DNA of 64,000 bases from Rhabdophis nuchalis (taxonomy: Eukaryota; Chordata; Lepidosauria; Squamata; Natricidae), in NCBI GenBank assembly GCA_039707465.1, contig CM077647.1:178607276-178671275 (forward strand). Direction: 5' to 3'. Positions 9,076-21,800 of the stretch are shown piece by piece. The notes below the pieces were generated by a model. It did not search any database. It had not been told where the DNA came from and saw only the letters and a program-made list of their open reading frames with translations. Positions within the stretch are counted from its first letter, which is position 1; every line of letters starts with the position of its first letter. The position numbers and the translations under genes are program-made.

Positions 9076-12066
9076 GTGAGCACTTGGGGGGGTGGAGGGG
9101 AGGGAGAGAGAAAAGGGGGTCGAGGGGGCTGGAGGGAGGGATGAATGGATGGAGGGGAGGGGGGAAGGAAAAAAAGGGGGGGGAAAGGAAAGATTTAAGA
9201 GAAAGGAAAAATTAGGAAGGAAGGAAATGGGGACAAGTGGAAGGAAGGAAGGAAACAATCTAAAAAAGAGGAAAGATTTAAGAGAAGGAAATATTAAAAA
9301 GGAAAAATGAGGAAAGAAGGAAATGGGGACAAATGGAAGGAAGGAAGGAAACAATCTAAAAAAGAGGAAAGATTTAAGAGAAGGAGATATTATTAAAAAG
9401 GAAAAATGAGGAAAGAAGGATGGAGATAAGCGGAAGGAAAGGAGGAAGGAAGTAATCTAAAAAAGGAAAGATTTAAGAGAAGACAAAAAGGAAAAATGAG
9501 GAAAGAAGGATGGTGATAAGCGGAAGGAAAGGAGGAAGGAAATAATCTAAAAAAAGGAAAGATGTAAGAGAAAGGAAATATTAAAAAGGAAAAATGAGGA
9601 AGGAAGGATGGAGATAAGCGGAAGGAAAGGAGGAAGGAAATAATCTAAAAAAAGAGGAAAGATTTAAGAGAAAGGAAATTTTAAAAAGGAAAAATTAAGA
9701 AGGAAGGATGAAGGAAGGGAGGAAGGAAATAATCTAAAAAAAGAAAGATTAAAGGGAGGAAGGGAATTTTAAAAAGAAAAACTTAGGAAGAGTGGAGATA
9801 AGTGGAAGGAAGGGAGGAAGAAAATAATCAAAAAAGGAAGGATTAAAGAGTGAGGAAGGAAGGAAAGATGGAGAAGTGGAAGGGAGGAAGGAAATAATTT
9901 AAAAAAGGAAGGGAAGAAGGAAATGGGGATAAGAGGAAGGAAGGAAAGAATAAAAAAGGAAAGATTAAAGAGGAAGGAGGGAGATGGGGATTACTGGAAG
10001 GGAGGAAGAAAAGAAAAATTAGGGAAAAAGGAAGGAAGGAGTTGGGGATGACTGGAAGGGAGGAAGGAAATAATTTTAGAAAGAGGAAAGATTAAAGAGG
10101 GAGGAAAGATGTGGATGAGGAAGGGCGGAAGGATAGATTTTTTTAAAAAGGAAAAATTAAAGGGAGGAAGGAAAGATGGAAATGAGGAAGGATAGAATCT
10201 TTAAAAAACAGGAAAGATTTAAGGGAGAATGGAAGGAAGGAGATGGGGATAAGTGTGGAAGGAAAGAAGTTAAAAGAAATGGTAGGGAAGAAAGGAAAGA
10301 ATTAAAAAAAAACAAGGAAAAATGGAAAAAGGGCGAGTGGTAGGAAGGAAGGAGATGGGAATGAGAGGAAGGAAAGAATCCAAGAAAGCAAAAATGAAAT
10401 AGGAAGGATCGAGATGGGAGAGGAAGAAGGGAGGAAGGGAAGAATTTAAAAAAAAGAAAGAGGCAGAAAGAAGAGAATCCTTAAAAAGAGGGAAAATTTA
10501 AGTGGGAGGTTGGAAAGAAGGAACAGCTGCAGATGGGAACAGAAGGAAGGAAAGAATTGAAAAAGAGAAAATGAAAGAGGAAGGGACGAGATAGGAATAA
10601 GAGGAAGGGAGGAAGGCAAGAATGTTAAAAAGGGAAAAATGAAAGAGGAAGGAAAGAATTTTTAAAAAATTCCCTCTTCTTCGCCCTTCCGCACGCCCGG
10701 CTAGAGAACAATAAGAGATGGAAAACCCTCATAAAAAATAAATCATTTTTTAAAAATTTTAGTTTTTGGACTAGAGCCAGAGAACCGGTGTGTGTGTGTG
10801 TGTGTATGATATTTTTTTTTTTTGCGCAATCAAAGAGGGATGGATAGGGAAAGGGGCCTGAAGGATGGGATCCAGCCATGGGGCTTAATGGGAGATGGGG
10901 TAGGAGGGAGAGGATTGAACAGATTGTGTGTGTCTGGGGGGGGGTGTCTTCTCCGCAACGCAGATCCTGGAGGGGTTGGGGTTGGGGGGGGGCGTCCGGG
11001 AGACGCGTGGCTGCGCGATGCTTTGATGGGACGGTAGAGCTGCAGGGCAGAAAGAGCCTCCATTGCGTCTCAGCGTGGGAACAAAGAGCGTGGAGCGGAG
11101 GATGGGAGCTTCCCGCTAATTGGGCCAATCTGGGGAGAAAGACCCCTTTTCTTTTAAAGGCGGAGGGGGCTTCCGCCATCTGGAACAATGGCTTTGGGGG
11201 CAGCCCAGACAGAGCTGGGCGTTTGTAGGGGGTTGTAAAATCTATCTCATCGACCTTCTATCTGTCATCTGTCTATCATCTATCTATCTATCTCTATCAT
11301 TGTCTTCTATCTATCGTTTGTCTACTATCTATCGTCAGTCTATATATCTATATTGTCATCTGTCTATCTATCATTTTTCTATCTTCTATCTGTCTCTGTC
11401 ATCTATCTCATCTATCTTCTGTCTATCTATATATCTCATTTATCATCTGTATCATCTGTCTATCATCTGTCTATCTTCTATCTAGCTATATCTACTTTCT
11501 GTCCTCTGTCTCTCCTCTTCATTGTCTGCTACTATCATTCTGTCTGTCATCTATCTTCTATCTATTATCTGTCATCTGTCTATCGTTTCTATCGTATCTT
11601 CTATCATCTCTATCTACCATCTATCTATCGTCTATCTCATCTATCTATCGTCTGTCTATATATACTGTCATCTGTCTATCATCTATCTCATATCTGTCAT
11701 CTATCATTTTTCTATCTATCGTCTATCTTTCTGTCTATATCATCTATATCTGTCTGTCTATCATCTGTCTATCTATATCTCATTTGTCTGTTTGTCTATC
11801 TATCATCTATCTAATCTATCTATCTATCTAATCTAACTATCTAATCTATCTTATCTTATCTATCTATCATCTATCTATCTATCATCTATCTATCTATCTA
11901 ATCTATCTATCTAATCTATCTCTATCTATATCATCTATCTATCTATCTATATCTATCTATCTATCATCCATCTATCTATCATCCATCCATCCATCCATCT
12001 ATCATCCATCTATCATCCATCCATCCATCCATCCATCCATCCATCCATCCATCCATCCATCCATCC

Positions 12067-12114
<48 letters not shown>

Positions 12115-15100
12115 GAAGGTTAGAAAGTTTGCACCAATTAATGGAACAATGCTTCTTGGCGTTGTGGATGAGATGCGGATTGTTAGGGCAACTCCAGTGG
12201 TGTTGGTCTGTTTCAAATGGAAGAGTGGGGGGGAAGATGGAACCCAAGAGGGGAAAAATCAGGAGGCAGAGGAGGGGCGGGCTGCTATTGGGAATGGTGT
12301 ACAGGTAAATCTCGACTTATGACCCCGACATTCGGTTGCGAAGTGAGAGGTTGGTGAAGTGAATTTTGCCTCTCTTTGCGACCCTTTCTGGCCACGGCGG
12401 GAATTAAGCGAATCATTAGTAAAACGTTAGTAAAGCAGTTGTTAAGCGAATCTGGCTTCCCCGTTGACTTTACTCGTCCAAAGGTCGCAAAAGGGGGCTC
12501 GTCACGTAACCCCGAGACACAGCAACAGTCAATACCGTAGGAGTCATTTGCCAAGCACCTGAATTTTGATGGTGTGACTGGGAGGATGCCGCAGCGGTCG
12601 TAAGTGTGAAAAATGATCGTAAGTCGCTTCTTTTCAGTGCCGTCGTAACTCCGAACTGTTGTAAGTCGAGAGACCTAACTGTATTACTCACAATTGGATC
12701 CTAATTGGCAAGGCCAAAAGATCCCACGGTTGTTAAGGGAATCACAGTCGTTAAAATAAATCCAGCTTCCCCCATTGACTTTGCTAGTTGGAAACTGTCC
12801 AAAAAGGTCACAAATGGTGTGATTGTGTGACTCCCCCCCCCCCCCCCCAGGACAGCACAACATTTTTTTTTTTATTTGATTAAATTTATACCCCGCTCTT
12901 CTCCAAGAGGACCCAGGGCGGCGCACAGGAATTTAAAAGATACATACAAAAATCAAATAGAAAATTTAGAAACTTATTAAATATCCACCCTGGGCTAAAA
13001 ACCAAATTTAAATCCCAAAAATTAAAAACTGTCTAAAATAGTCACAGCGGAGGTTACGCTAGGCCGGCTAGATGAAAGAAATATGTCTTTAGACACTGGC
13101 GGAAGAGGCGGAGGTCTGAGATGGTGCGAAGTTCAGGGGGTAGGTCGTTCCAAAGGGCAGGGCCCGCCACAGAGAAGGCCCTTCCCCTGGGCGTCGCCAG
13201 TCGGCATTGTCCGGCCGACGGCACCCTGAGAAGGCCCTCTCTGTGGGAGCGGATCGGTCGAAGGGATGTATGGGGCAGGAGACGGTCTCGCATATAATTG
13301 TAAATATGTGCTGGCTACCAAAATTTTGATCAGCGTCACTGTGCAGATGCCCTGGCCGTAAGCGTGAGGACCAGTTGTAACTCATTTTTTTCAGTGGCAT
13401 TATAATAGCGAATGTCACTAAACAAATAATTCTATGTCAAGGACTACCTGGTTTTGTTGTAGAATGAATGCAGGTAGTCCTTGATTTACGACCATTCAAA
13501 GTTATGATGGCAGTGAAAAAAGTGACTTAGGACTGTTTTTCACCTTTACAAGTCATTCCAGCATCCTCATGATCATAATTCAGACACTTTGCAATTAACT
13601 CACATTTATGATGGACACGAGATGTCTCGCGCGATCCCCCTTTGCGATCGTCTGTAATGAGCAAATGGGGAAAACAAGATTCACGGGGAAACCATGTGAC
13701 CAGCCAAAACAACTGCACAGATTCCATTAACGGTGGCAAGGATGGTCGTAATCTGGGGGCCAAACTCGCTTAACCAATGTCTCGCTCAGCAACAAGAAAT
13801 ATTTAGGCTCCGGTGTCGTAAGTCGAGGACTACCTAGACTTCCTTCAGAAGGAGCCTTTGAGTGGGAACAATTCGAAAAGGACATTTTATTGTATTTTGC
13901 TCATGGCTGCTTGCCCATTCCTCTCCAGGAGCTGGAAGCCATTAAAGCCAGGGTACGAGAGATGGAGGAAGAAGCCGAGAAGTTGAAAGAATTGCAAAAT
14001 GAAGTTGAGAAGCAGATGAACATGAGCCCCCCACCCGGCAACGGTGAGGAACACCCCCCCCCCCTCTTTCTGGAAGTTCCGAATTTCAGCCACCTTCTCA
14101 ATCAGGAGAGCCATTTAATTATTGTAGACACACAGTGTCATATAGGGGTGTGAGTTTGTATTTATATACATGAGTATATACGATGACAGCCTCTATGGTC
14201 TAGTGTAGGGGTTGGCAACCTGCGGCTCTGGGGCTGCATGTGGCTCTTTCATCCCGCTGCTGCGGCTCTGGAGCTGCATGTGGCTCTTTCATCCCTCTGC
14301 TGCGGCTCTGGAGCCGCATGTGGCTCTTTTCATCCCTCTGCTGTGGCTCTGGAGCCGCATGTGGCTCTTTCATCCCCCTGCTATGGCTCTGGAGCCGCAT
14401 ATGGCTCTTTTCATCCCTCTGCTGCGGCTCTGGAGCCACATGTGGCTCTTTCATCCCCCTGCTATGGCTCTGGAGCTGCATGTGGCTCTTTCATCCCGCT
14501 GCTGCGGCTCTGGAGCTGCATGTGGTTCTTTTCATCCCTCTGCTGTGGCTCTGGAGCCGCATGTGGCTCTTTCATCCTCCTGCTATGGCTCTGGAGCCGC
14601 ATATGGCTCTTTTCATCCCTCTGCTGTGGCTCTGGGGCCACATGTGGCTCTTTCATCCCTCTGCTGCGACTCCCTGTTGCTGGTCGGCTCCACAATTGAT
14701 AGGGTGTTTGATTAGGACACTGCACTAGGAGACTCTATGGTGGGGGAACCAGAGTTCAGGTCAGCTCCAGAACGGGGAGCTTCCGATTAGGACCTTTGTG
14801 GCTCTTTTGAGCGTTAAAGGTTGCCGACCCCTGGTCTAGTGGTTAAGGCACCAGGTGAGAGTTCCCACCTTAGTCATGAAAGCCGGCTGGGTTTCTTCGG
14901 GTGTCTTTGGCCCAAATCCCCAGGAGTGGGTTTGTTCTAGTCCCACTTTAGGCACAAAAGCTGGCTAGGTGCCTTTGGGCCAATCACCAGGAGGTGGCAA
15001 GTTCTAGTTTGGGGCCAATCACCAGATGACATTTGAGTTCTAGTCCTGTTGGCATGAAAGACCGTCGGCTGTCTGTGGGCCAGAGATGGTGAGTTCTAGT

Positions 15101-15795
15101 CCTGTCTCAACATGACAGGTGGCTGGGTGCCTTTGGGCCAGTCGCCAGGCGACTGTGAGTTCTAGTCCCGTCTCAGGCACAAAAGCCGGCTGGGTAAGTT
15201 TCTGTCTCTCAGCTGAACCCACCTCACAGGGGTGTTGTTATGGGGAGCATAGGAAGAAGCTATGTTGAATACAATACGTCATATTGAATAACTATGTTGA
15301 ATAACCCCCTCGAGTTATTTATAAAAAATATTAAAAGCAGGGTACAAATAAAAGAAAATATGTGTGTGTTTGTGCACAGGGTAGACCGAAATTCCCATTC
15401 CATAGGCCAGTGATGGCGAACCTATGGCACAGGTGGCGCACAGAACCATTTCTTAGGGCACGCGAGGCGTTGCCCTGTCAGCTCCAGTGCGCTTGTGTGC
15501 GCTGGCTAGCTGATTTAGGCCTTCTTTTGAGGCCGTTTTTCACCCTCTGGAGGCTTCAGGAAAGGTCCTGAAGCCTCTGGAGGTGGGGGGAAGGCTGTTT
15601 TCACCCTCCCCAGGCTCCTAGAAAGCCCCTCGAGCCTGGGGAGGGGAAAAAAGTGCGCCAAGAGCAGGGTGTCGTGCACATATCATTATGGGTGTGGCAC
15701 ACCCATGCACGACCCTCTGCGCTCCCCCCGCTTTTGGCACGCCATAGGCCAATCACGGTAGGTAGGTAGGTAGGTAGGTAGATAGATAGATAGAT

Positions 15796-15861
<66 letters not shown>

Positions 15862-18800
15862 GTGAGTCTCTCAGAGAAAAAGGTACCATATTTTTTGGAA
15901 TATAAGACCCTCTAAAAACTCCCCCCTAAAAGAGCGTGGAAAGGTTGGTGTGTCTTATATGGGCTTTTTTTTCGCAAAAACTGAGGCATTCATGCCTTCC
16001 CTCAACCCCCAGCAGCACTCTGCAGGCTTCAGCAGGGCTAGGGGAAGGCAAAAATGCCCCCATTTTTGCAAAACCTGGCCTGTTCTCCGCAAAAACGGGG
16101 GCGTTTGGGCCTTCCCCCAACCCCCAGAAGCCTGCGGAGTGCTCCTGGGGGGGGGGGCGGGAAAGACAAAACCCTTTTTATTACTTACTTACCTCTTCGA
16201 ATTCTTGGTGGGTCTTATACACCGGCGTGTCTTAAGAGTCTGAAAAATACAGCAATTGTGCTTTTAGAAATGTTCACAGGTCGTAAATTGGACCCAGCAT
16301 TAAGGAAGTGGTTGAGAAGGAAATGGCAACCATTCAAATACTTCATCTAAGTACAAAGTCAAATAAATGATAGGGCCTCCGTTCTGGTACACGCTGTGCC
16401 TCTCTCTATGAGTGGGTCTTGTGTTTGTGTGTGTGTGTGTATGCTGGCATAGCTGGCTTCGGGGATTTTCCCGTGTATAAGGCATAGAAGTGTTATTGCA
16501 ACGTTTCGACAAGATCTCACTTGTCATCATCAGGCAGGCTTCTGCCTGCCTGATGATGACAAGTGAGATCTTGTCGAAACGTTGCAATAACATTTCTATG
16601 CCTTATACACGGGAAAATCCCCGAAGCCAGCTATGCCAGCATACCTACACCCGTGAAAATCTACGAAAACAAATACACACACACACACACACACACTTAC
16701 ATTCCCCCCCCCTCCAAATCTCTAGAAAAACCAGCTTGTCCCTCGCTGAGTGGATTGAATCATATCTTTGCTCCCTTGAAGCTAGCAGAATAGATGTTAA
16801 AATGACATTTGGCCTGCTGGGAGCACAGAAAGACCGACTGCCTTGTGACTGTCACTTATTTTGTTGATTCCTGCAAAGTATGAAACACACACAATACTGA
16901 AAAGTTGTCCGAAACGTCTGCTATTGCGTTAGCTAAAATGGACTAGGAAATTCGGGCCCTGAAACAGAGGGTGGAAAAACCATTGTTGTTGACTTGGATA
17001 TTGGGTAGAATTGTTACCTTCGGTGTCAGGGTAGGTAGGTAGGTAAAGGTTCCCCTTGCACATCTGCACTAGCCGTTCCCGACTCTAGGGGGCGGTTCTC
17101 ATCTCTGTTTCAAAGCCGAAGAGCCAGCGCTGTCCGAAGACATCTCTGGTCGTGTGGCCGCCATGACTCAACGCCGAAGGCGCACGAAACGCTATTATCT
17201 TCCCACCAAAGGTGGTTCCTATTTTTCTACTTGAGAAGCAAACTGTCCTCTATCTTACAGAAGAACAAGAGTTGGAAGGGACCGTGGAGGTCTTCTAGTC
17301 AAACCCCCTGCTCAGGCAGGAAATCCTATGCCATTTCAGACAAATTTATTTATTTATTTGGATTTATTGACCGCCCCCTCTCTCCGAAGAGACTCGGGGC
17401 GGTGTACAAGAATTTAAGAGCATAGGAAGGAAGTTTCTCTTGAAAGAAAAACTTCCAGTGTCGAGAAGCACCCACAACCTCTGGTGGGAGGCCGTTCCAC
17501 TGATTTATTGTTCTCGTAGTCAGTTCTAAGTTGCTTCTCTCCTTGATTAGTTTCCATCTTAGCTTCTCATCCTGCCTTTTGGTGCTTTGGGTGGTGGTTG
17601 TTGTTAGTTGCCAAGTATCCGACTCATTGCGACCCCATGGACAACGTTCCTCCAGGCCTTCCTGTCCACTACCATCCTCTGGAGTCCATTGAAGCTCACG
17701 CCGGCTGCTTCAATGACTCCATTCAGCCACCTCCTTCTCTGTTGTCCCCTTCTTCTTCTTCTGCCCTCCATCGTTCCCAGCGTGAGGCTCTTCTCCAGGG
17801 AGTCCTTCCTTCTCATTAGGTGGCCAAAGTCTTTGAGTTTCCTCTTCAGGATCTGGCCTTCTAAAGAGCAGCCAGGGTTGATCTCCTCTAGGACTGACCG
17901 GTTGGATGGCCTTGCAGTCCAAGGGACTCAATGCAGGAGTCTTCTCCAGCACCGTTCAAAGGCCTCCATTCTTTGGTGCTCAAGCCTTCCTTATGGTCCA
18001 ACCTTCACAGCCATCCAACTGGGAAAACCATTGCCTTAACTATACACACTTTTGTTGGCAGAGGGATGTCTCTGCTTTTTAGTATGCTGCCTAGATTTGA
18101 CATAGCTTTCCACCCCAGGAGCAAACATCTTTTAATTTATTGCTGCAGTCCCCGCCTGATGATGGGGTGAGGTGCTTTGGGACAGCCCCTCAAATATTGG
18201 AAGACTACTATCATGTCTCCCCTAGTCCTTCTTTTCATTAAATTACACATACCCAGTTCCTGCAACCGTTCTTCATATGTTTTAGTTTCCAGTCTCCTAA
18301 TCCTCTTGGTTGCTCTTCTCTGCACTCTTTCTAGAGTCTCCACATCTTTTCTACATCGTGGTGACCAAAACTGGATGCAAATATTCCAAGTGTGGCCTTA
18401 CCAAGGCCTTGTAAAGTGGTATTAACGTTTTAATAATAATAATAATAATAATTTTAATTTATAACCCGCTCTCTCTCCCCGAAGGGACTCGAGGCGGGGC
18501 ACAGGGAATTTAAAAATACAAATAAAAACCACAAACATAATACAATATTAAAACGAATTAAACTACAACCCTGCGCTAAAATCCCATATAAAAACTAAAA
18601 CTAAGCCCCTAAAAACCCTAAAAACAGTTTAATTACCCCAGGCCGGCCCAAGCAGAAGAAGTGTGTTTTTAATTTTTGACGGAAGGAGCGGAGGTCCGTG
18701 GTTGTTCTAATTTCTTACTTGATCTTGATTTCTAACTCTCTATTAATTTCCCTGCATTGGGTTGTGTTTTTTTTGGGGGGGTGGGTGGGGTGGCAATTAT

Positions 18801-21800
18801 TTCTTCCAGAATAATACATTTATTTATTTTTTGAAAAAAAGCACATTTGAGACAACTATGATCTGGGTGTCCATGGAGATTCCTCAAATCATCCAGGTCG
18901 TGCTTTTCCCACGTGTTCTTTGAAGACATCTCCCCCCCTCCCCTCCTTCTCCTCCAAGAAGCTTCTTCGGCTCTGATTGGATGGTGGAGGAAGGGAAGGA
19001 TTTATACCTCTTGCATTTATTTTATTTATTTATTTATTTTATTTTATTTTTATCAAGTTTATACCCCGCCCATCTCCTTGTTAGGACCCAGGGCGGCGCA
19101 CAGGCATTATTTAAAACCACAAAATACAATATACATCAATTAAAATATATTAAATTAATTAAACCCGTGCTAAAACCCATATTAAAACCTTAACAAATTA
19201 TAATTTATGTTTAAAAAGTCAGAAACGGGGGGCTATCCTAGGCCGGCTTGTTGGAATAAATGCGTCTTAAGACGTTGGCGGAAGAGGCGGAGGTCCGAGA
19301 TAGTGCGAAGGTCGGGGGGTACGTCGTTCCAGAGGGCCGGGCCCGCCACAGAGAAAGCCCTTCCCCTGGGTGTCGCCAACCGGCATTGCCCAGCCGACGG
19401 CACCCGGAGAAGACCCTCTCTGTGGGAGCGGATCGGACAAAGGGATGTATGAGGCAGGAGGCGGTCTCGTATATAGCTAGGCCCCGAGCCATGGAGCGAT
19501 TTAAAGATGGCCGTCAACACCTTGAAGCGCACTCGAAAGGCCACAGGCAGCCAGTGCAGCTCGCGCAGGAGAGGTGTTACGTGGGCTTGCCTTGAGGCGC
19601 CCATAATCACCCGCGCGGCCGCATTCTGCACTAACTATAGCTTTCGAGTGCACCTCAAGGGGAGCCCCATGTAGAGAGCGTTACAGTAATCCAGCCGGGA
19701 TGTCACAAGCGCTTGAGTGACTGTGCGGAGGGCAGGCAGCTGATCATCTTCATTGGCATCCTTTTAGCCACCTGGAGGTTTATCTATGTTTTATCAGTCA
19801 CCTGAGTGGTGGAAGTGATAATGTGGAGCCTTCTTGAAAGGATTATGTTGGAGAGTGGGGAGAAGTGATGTCTTTATCCCTCCCCCTCCGTTGAGAAGGG
19901 GATGTCCAATGTGGACACAGAGGGCCTCTGGGTGTTTTCTTCTTCTTCTGCCTTTTGGGTGGGTTTGAAGTGCGCACGGGCGTTGTGTTGCCTGAAAATC
20001 CTGCTGAGCTTTTCCGATGTCCCTGTAATGTACGGAATGACAACGTCGCTTCGTTTATTGTTCTCTTCGTTGTCTTGTTATGGAGGAGGTCCTGTGGGGT
20101 CTTTTTTTGAAGATCTGATGAAGGCCCACTTGGGGCAGACATACGTTCTGAGGGCTTCCTTGATGTGTTTTCTACACACACAAACACACACACACAAACA
20201 CACACACACACAATCTTTACTGGCAGGCAACCCTTTAGCTTGGTGCCGTAGCGTTCTGATGACTTCCATTTTGTGGTTCCAGTGGGTGGTGGGAATCAAA
20301 ATGTCAATATTGATTTGGGTGGGTGGGGGGTAGAGTGCTCTCTAAACTTCAGTGTTAAGACTTCTGTCTTACTTAATGTGTACTGCACAAGCCAGGAATG
20401 GTAGAGACTATTTTCCTTAATATCTCTCCCCCAAATTTGATGTGTCCGTCCATGGCATTGATTTTATTTAATATTTAAATTTCTATACCGCCCTTCTCCC
20501 TTCCGGGACTCAGGGCGGTGTACAGGCAGCAGTAAAATCACGAATAAAAACATAGAAAGCAATTAAAAAACCTATTAAAAATACATTAGATAATGAATAG
20601 CCTGTCTAAAACCTGTTAAAATCCCTACTAAAACCATATAAAACTAAAGCGTTTAAAAGTATGCCAGTTTAGAAACTATGCCAGGCCGACCGCTCAAAAT
20701 AAGTGGGTCTTCAAAGCCCGACGGAAAAGGCGCAGGTCTGTGATTGTCCATAGGTCAGGGGGTAGGTCATTCCAGAGGGCGGGGGCTGCCACAGAGAAGG
20801 CTCTCCCCCTGGGGGTCGCCAGTCGACATTGCCTGGCCGACGGCACCCTGAGGAGGCCCTCTCTGTGGGAGCGAACTGGACGGTGGGAGGCATTTGGTAG
20901 CAGGAGGCGGTCTTGCAGATAGCCAGGTCCCTTGCCATGGAGCGCTTTAAAGGTGGTTACTAATTCCTTGAAGCGCACCCGGAAAGCCACAGGCAGCCAG
21001 TGCAGCTCGCGCAGGAGAGGTGTCACATGGGAGCATCTAGAATCCCCCGCGCGGCCGCATTCTGAACTAGCTGGAGCCATTTGTCTGATGAATGCTTCCA
21101 ATTCCTGTTTTGATCTTGATCCAGGTATCTTCGACATACCTGTACCAGTGAGCGAGTGGCATTCCTGGGAAAGGAGTCAAGGACTTTGGTTTCTACTTCT
21201 TCCAGGTAGAGATGGGCCACACCGGGGAGGGACGATGACTGTAGAAACCTTCACTGCATTTAAAAAAAATCAAGCAAGGGTCCATAGGTAGTCTGGGCCG
21301 AGGTTGGTTCTCTCACCTAAGGGGCTGTCTTGTGGGAGTGGTTTTTTTCTGCATTGGACCCTGGATGAGACCGTGATTTCCTACGATGGGACTAACCCTC
21401 TTCCCCTGCACTCCAACAACCAAAGCTGTTGTGGCAGTGAAGAAAGACAGCCCCTAAGGTGACAACCCCAACCTCAGCCACCTATGGACCTCTCCTTGAA
21501 CGCTACCTGTTTTAAATACAATGGTTTCTACGGACAAAACCACAGCTGCCCCCATGGGTCGACCTGTGTCCCCACCATTGTGGCCAATCTTACATGGAAG
21601 GGGTAGAAACCAAAGTCCTAGATTCCTTCCTAAAAAAGTCCACTCACTCACGGTAGAGGCAGATGTAGGGTCTCCTGCTCGGGAAGGGGGTCGGACTAGA
21701 TGACCCGCAAGGTCCCTTCCGACTGTTAACTAGATCAACGCTGTGGGGAGAAGACATCAAATTTGCCCAGGAAGATATTATGGAAAATAAGTCTCTAGCC

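Larger units (their letters stand above)
17240..18830 (-). mobile_element. CR1 LINE (3' half), split by L2 and BovB insertions
   Basis: On the minus strand it encodes CR1 ORF2 C-terminal sequence ([18 protein letters not shown], then [19 protein letters not shown]). It continues to the CR1 3' UTR at about 17250 (rc of GAGTTGGAAGGGACC). Three later insertions interrupt it: L2 pieces at 17343-17425 and 18430-18710, and BovB at 17592-18170. Reading frames are broken. Confidence 0.85.
18831..21370 (-). mobile_element. Penelope-like element, left (minus-strand) copy, interrupted by two L2s
   Basis: Minus-strand translation, in broken frames, gives [18 protein letters not shown], then an RT motif C region reading [13 protein letters not shown], then [17 protein letters not shown] and the [12 protein letters not shown] region. 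This is the RT-to-linker order of vertebrate Penelope-like retroelements. L2 copies at 19014-19733 and 20456-21070 split it. It lies head to head with the plus-strand copy that starts near 21375. Confidence 0.8.

Noticed and set aside
8512..9354. 280-residue open frame antisense to PABPN1 exon 1
   Set aside because: A shadow of the GC-rich exon and the purine-rich intron; no start context or homology.
14200..14728. Several 90-170 residue frames on both strands
   Set aside because: They translate the 40-bp minisatellite of a hAT element in all frames.
15400..15749. CCATAGGC on both sides of the hAT-like element as a target duplication
   Set aside because: The right-hand CCATAGG is part of the element's own inverted terminus, so it is not evidence of a duplication.
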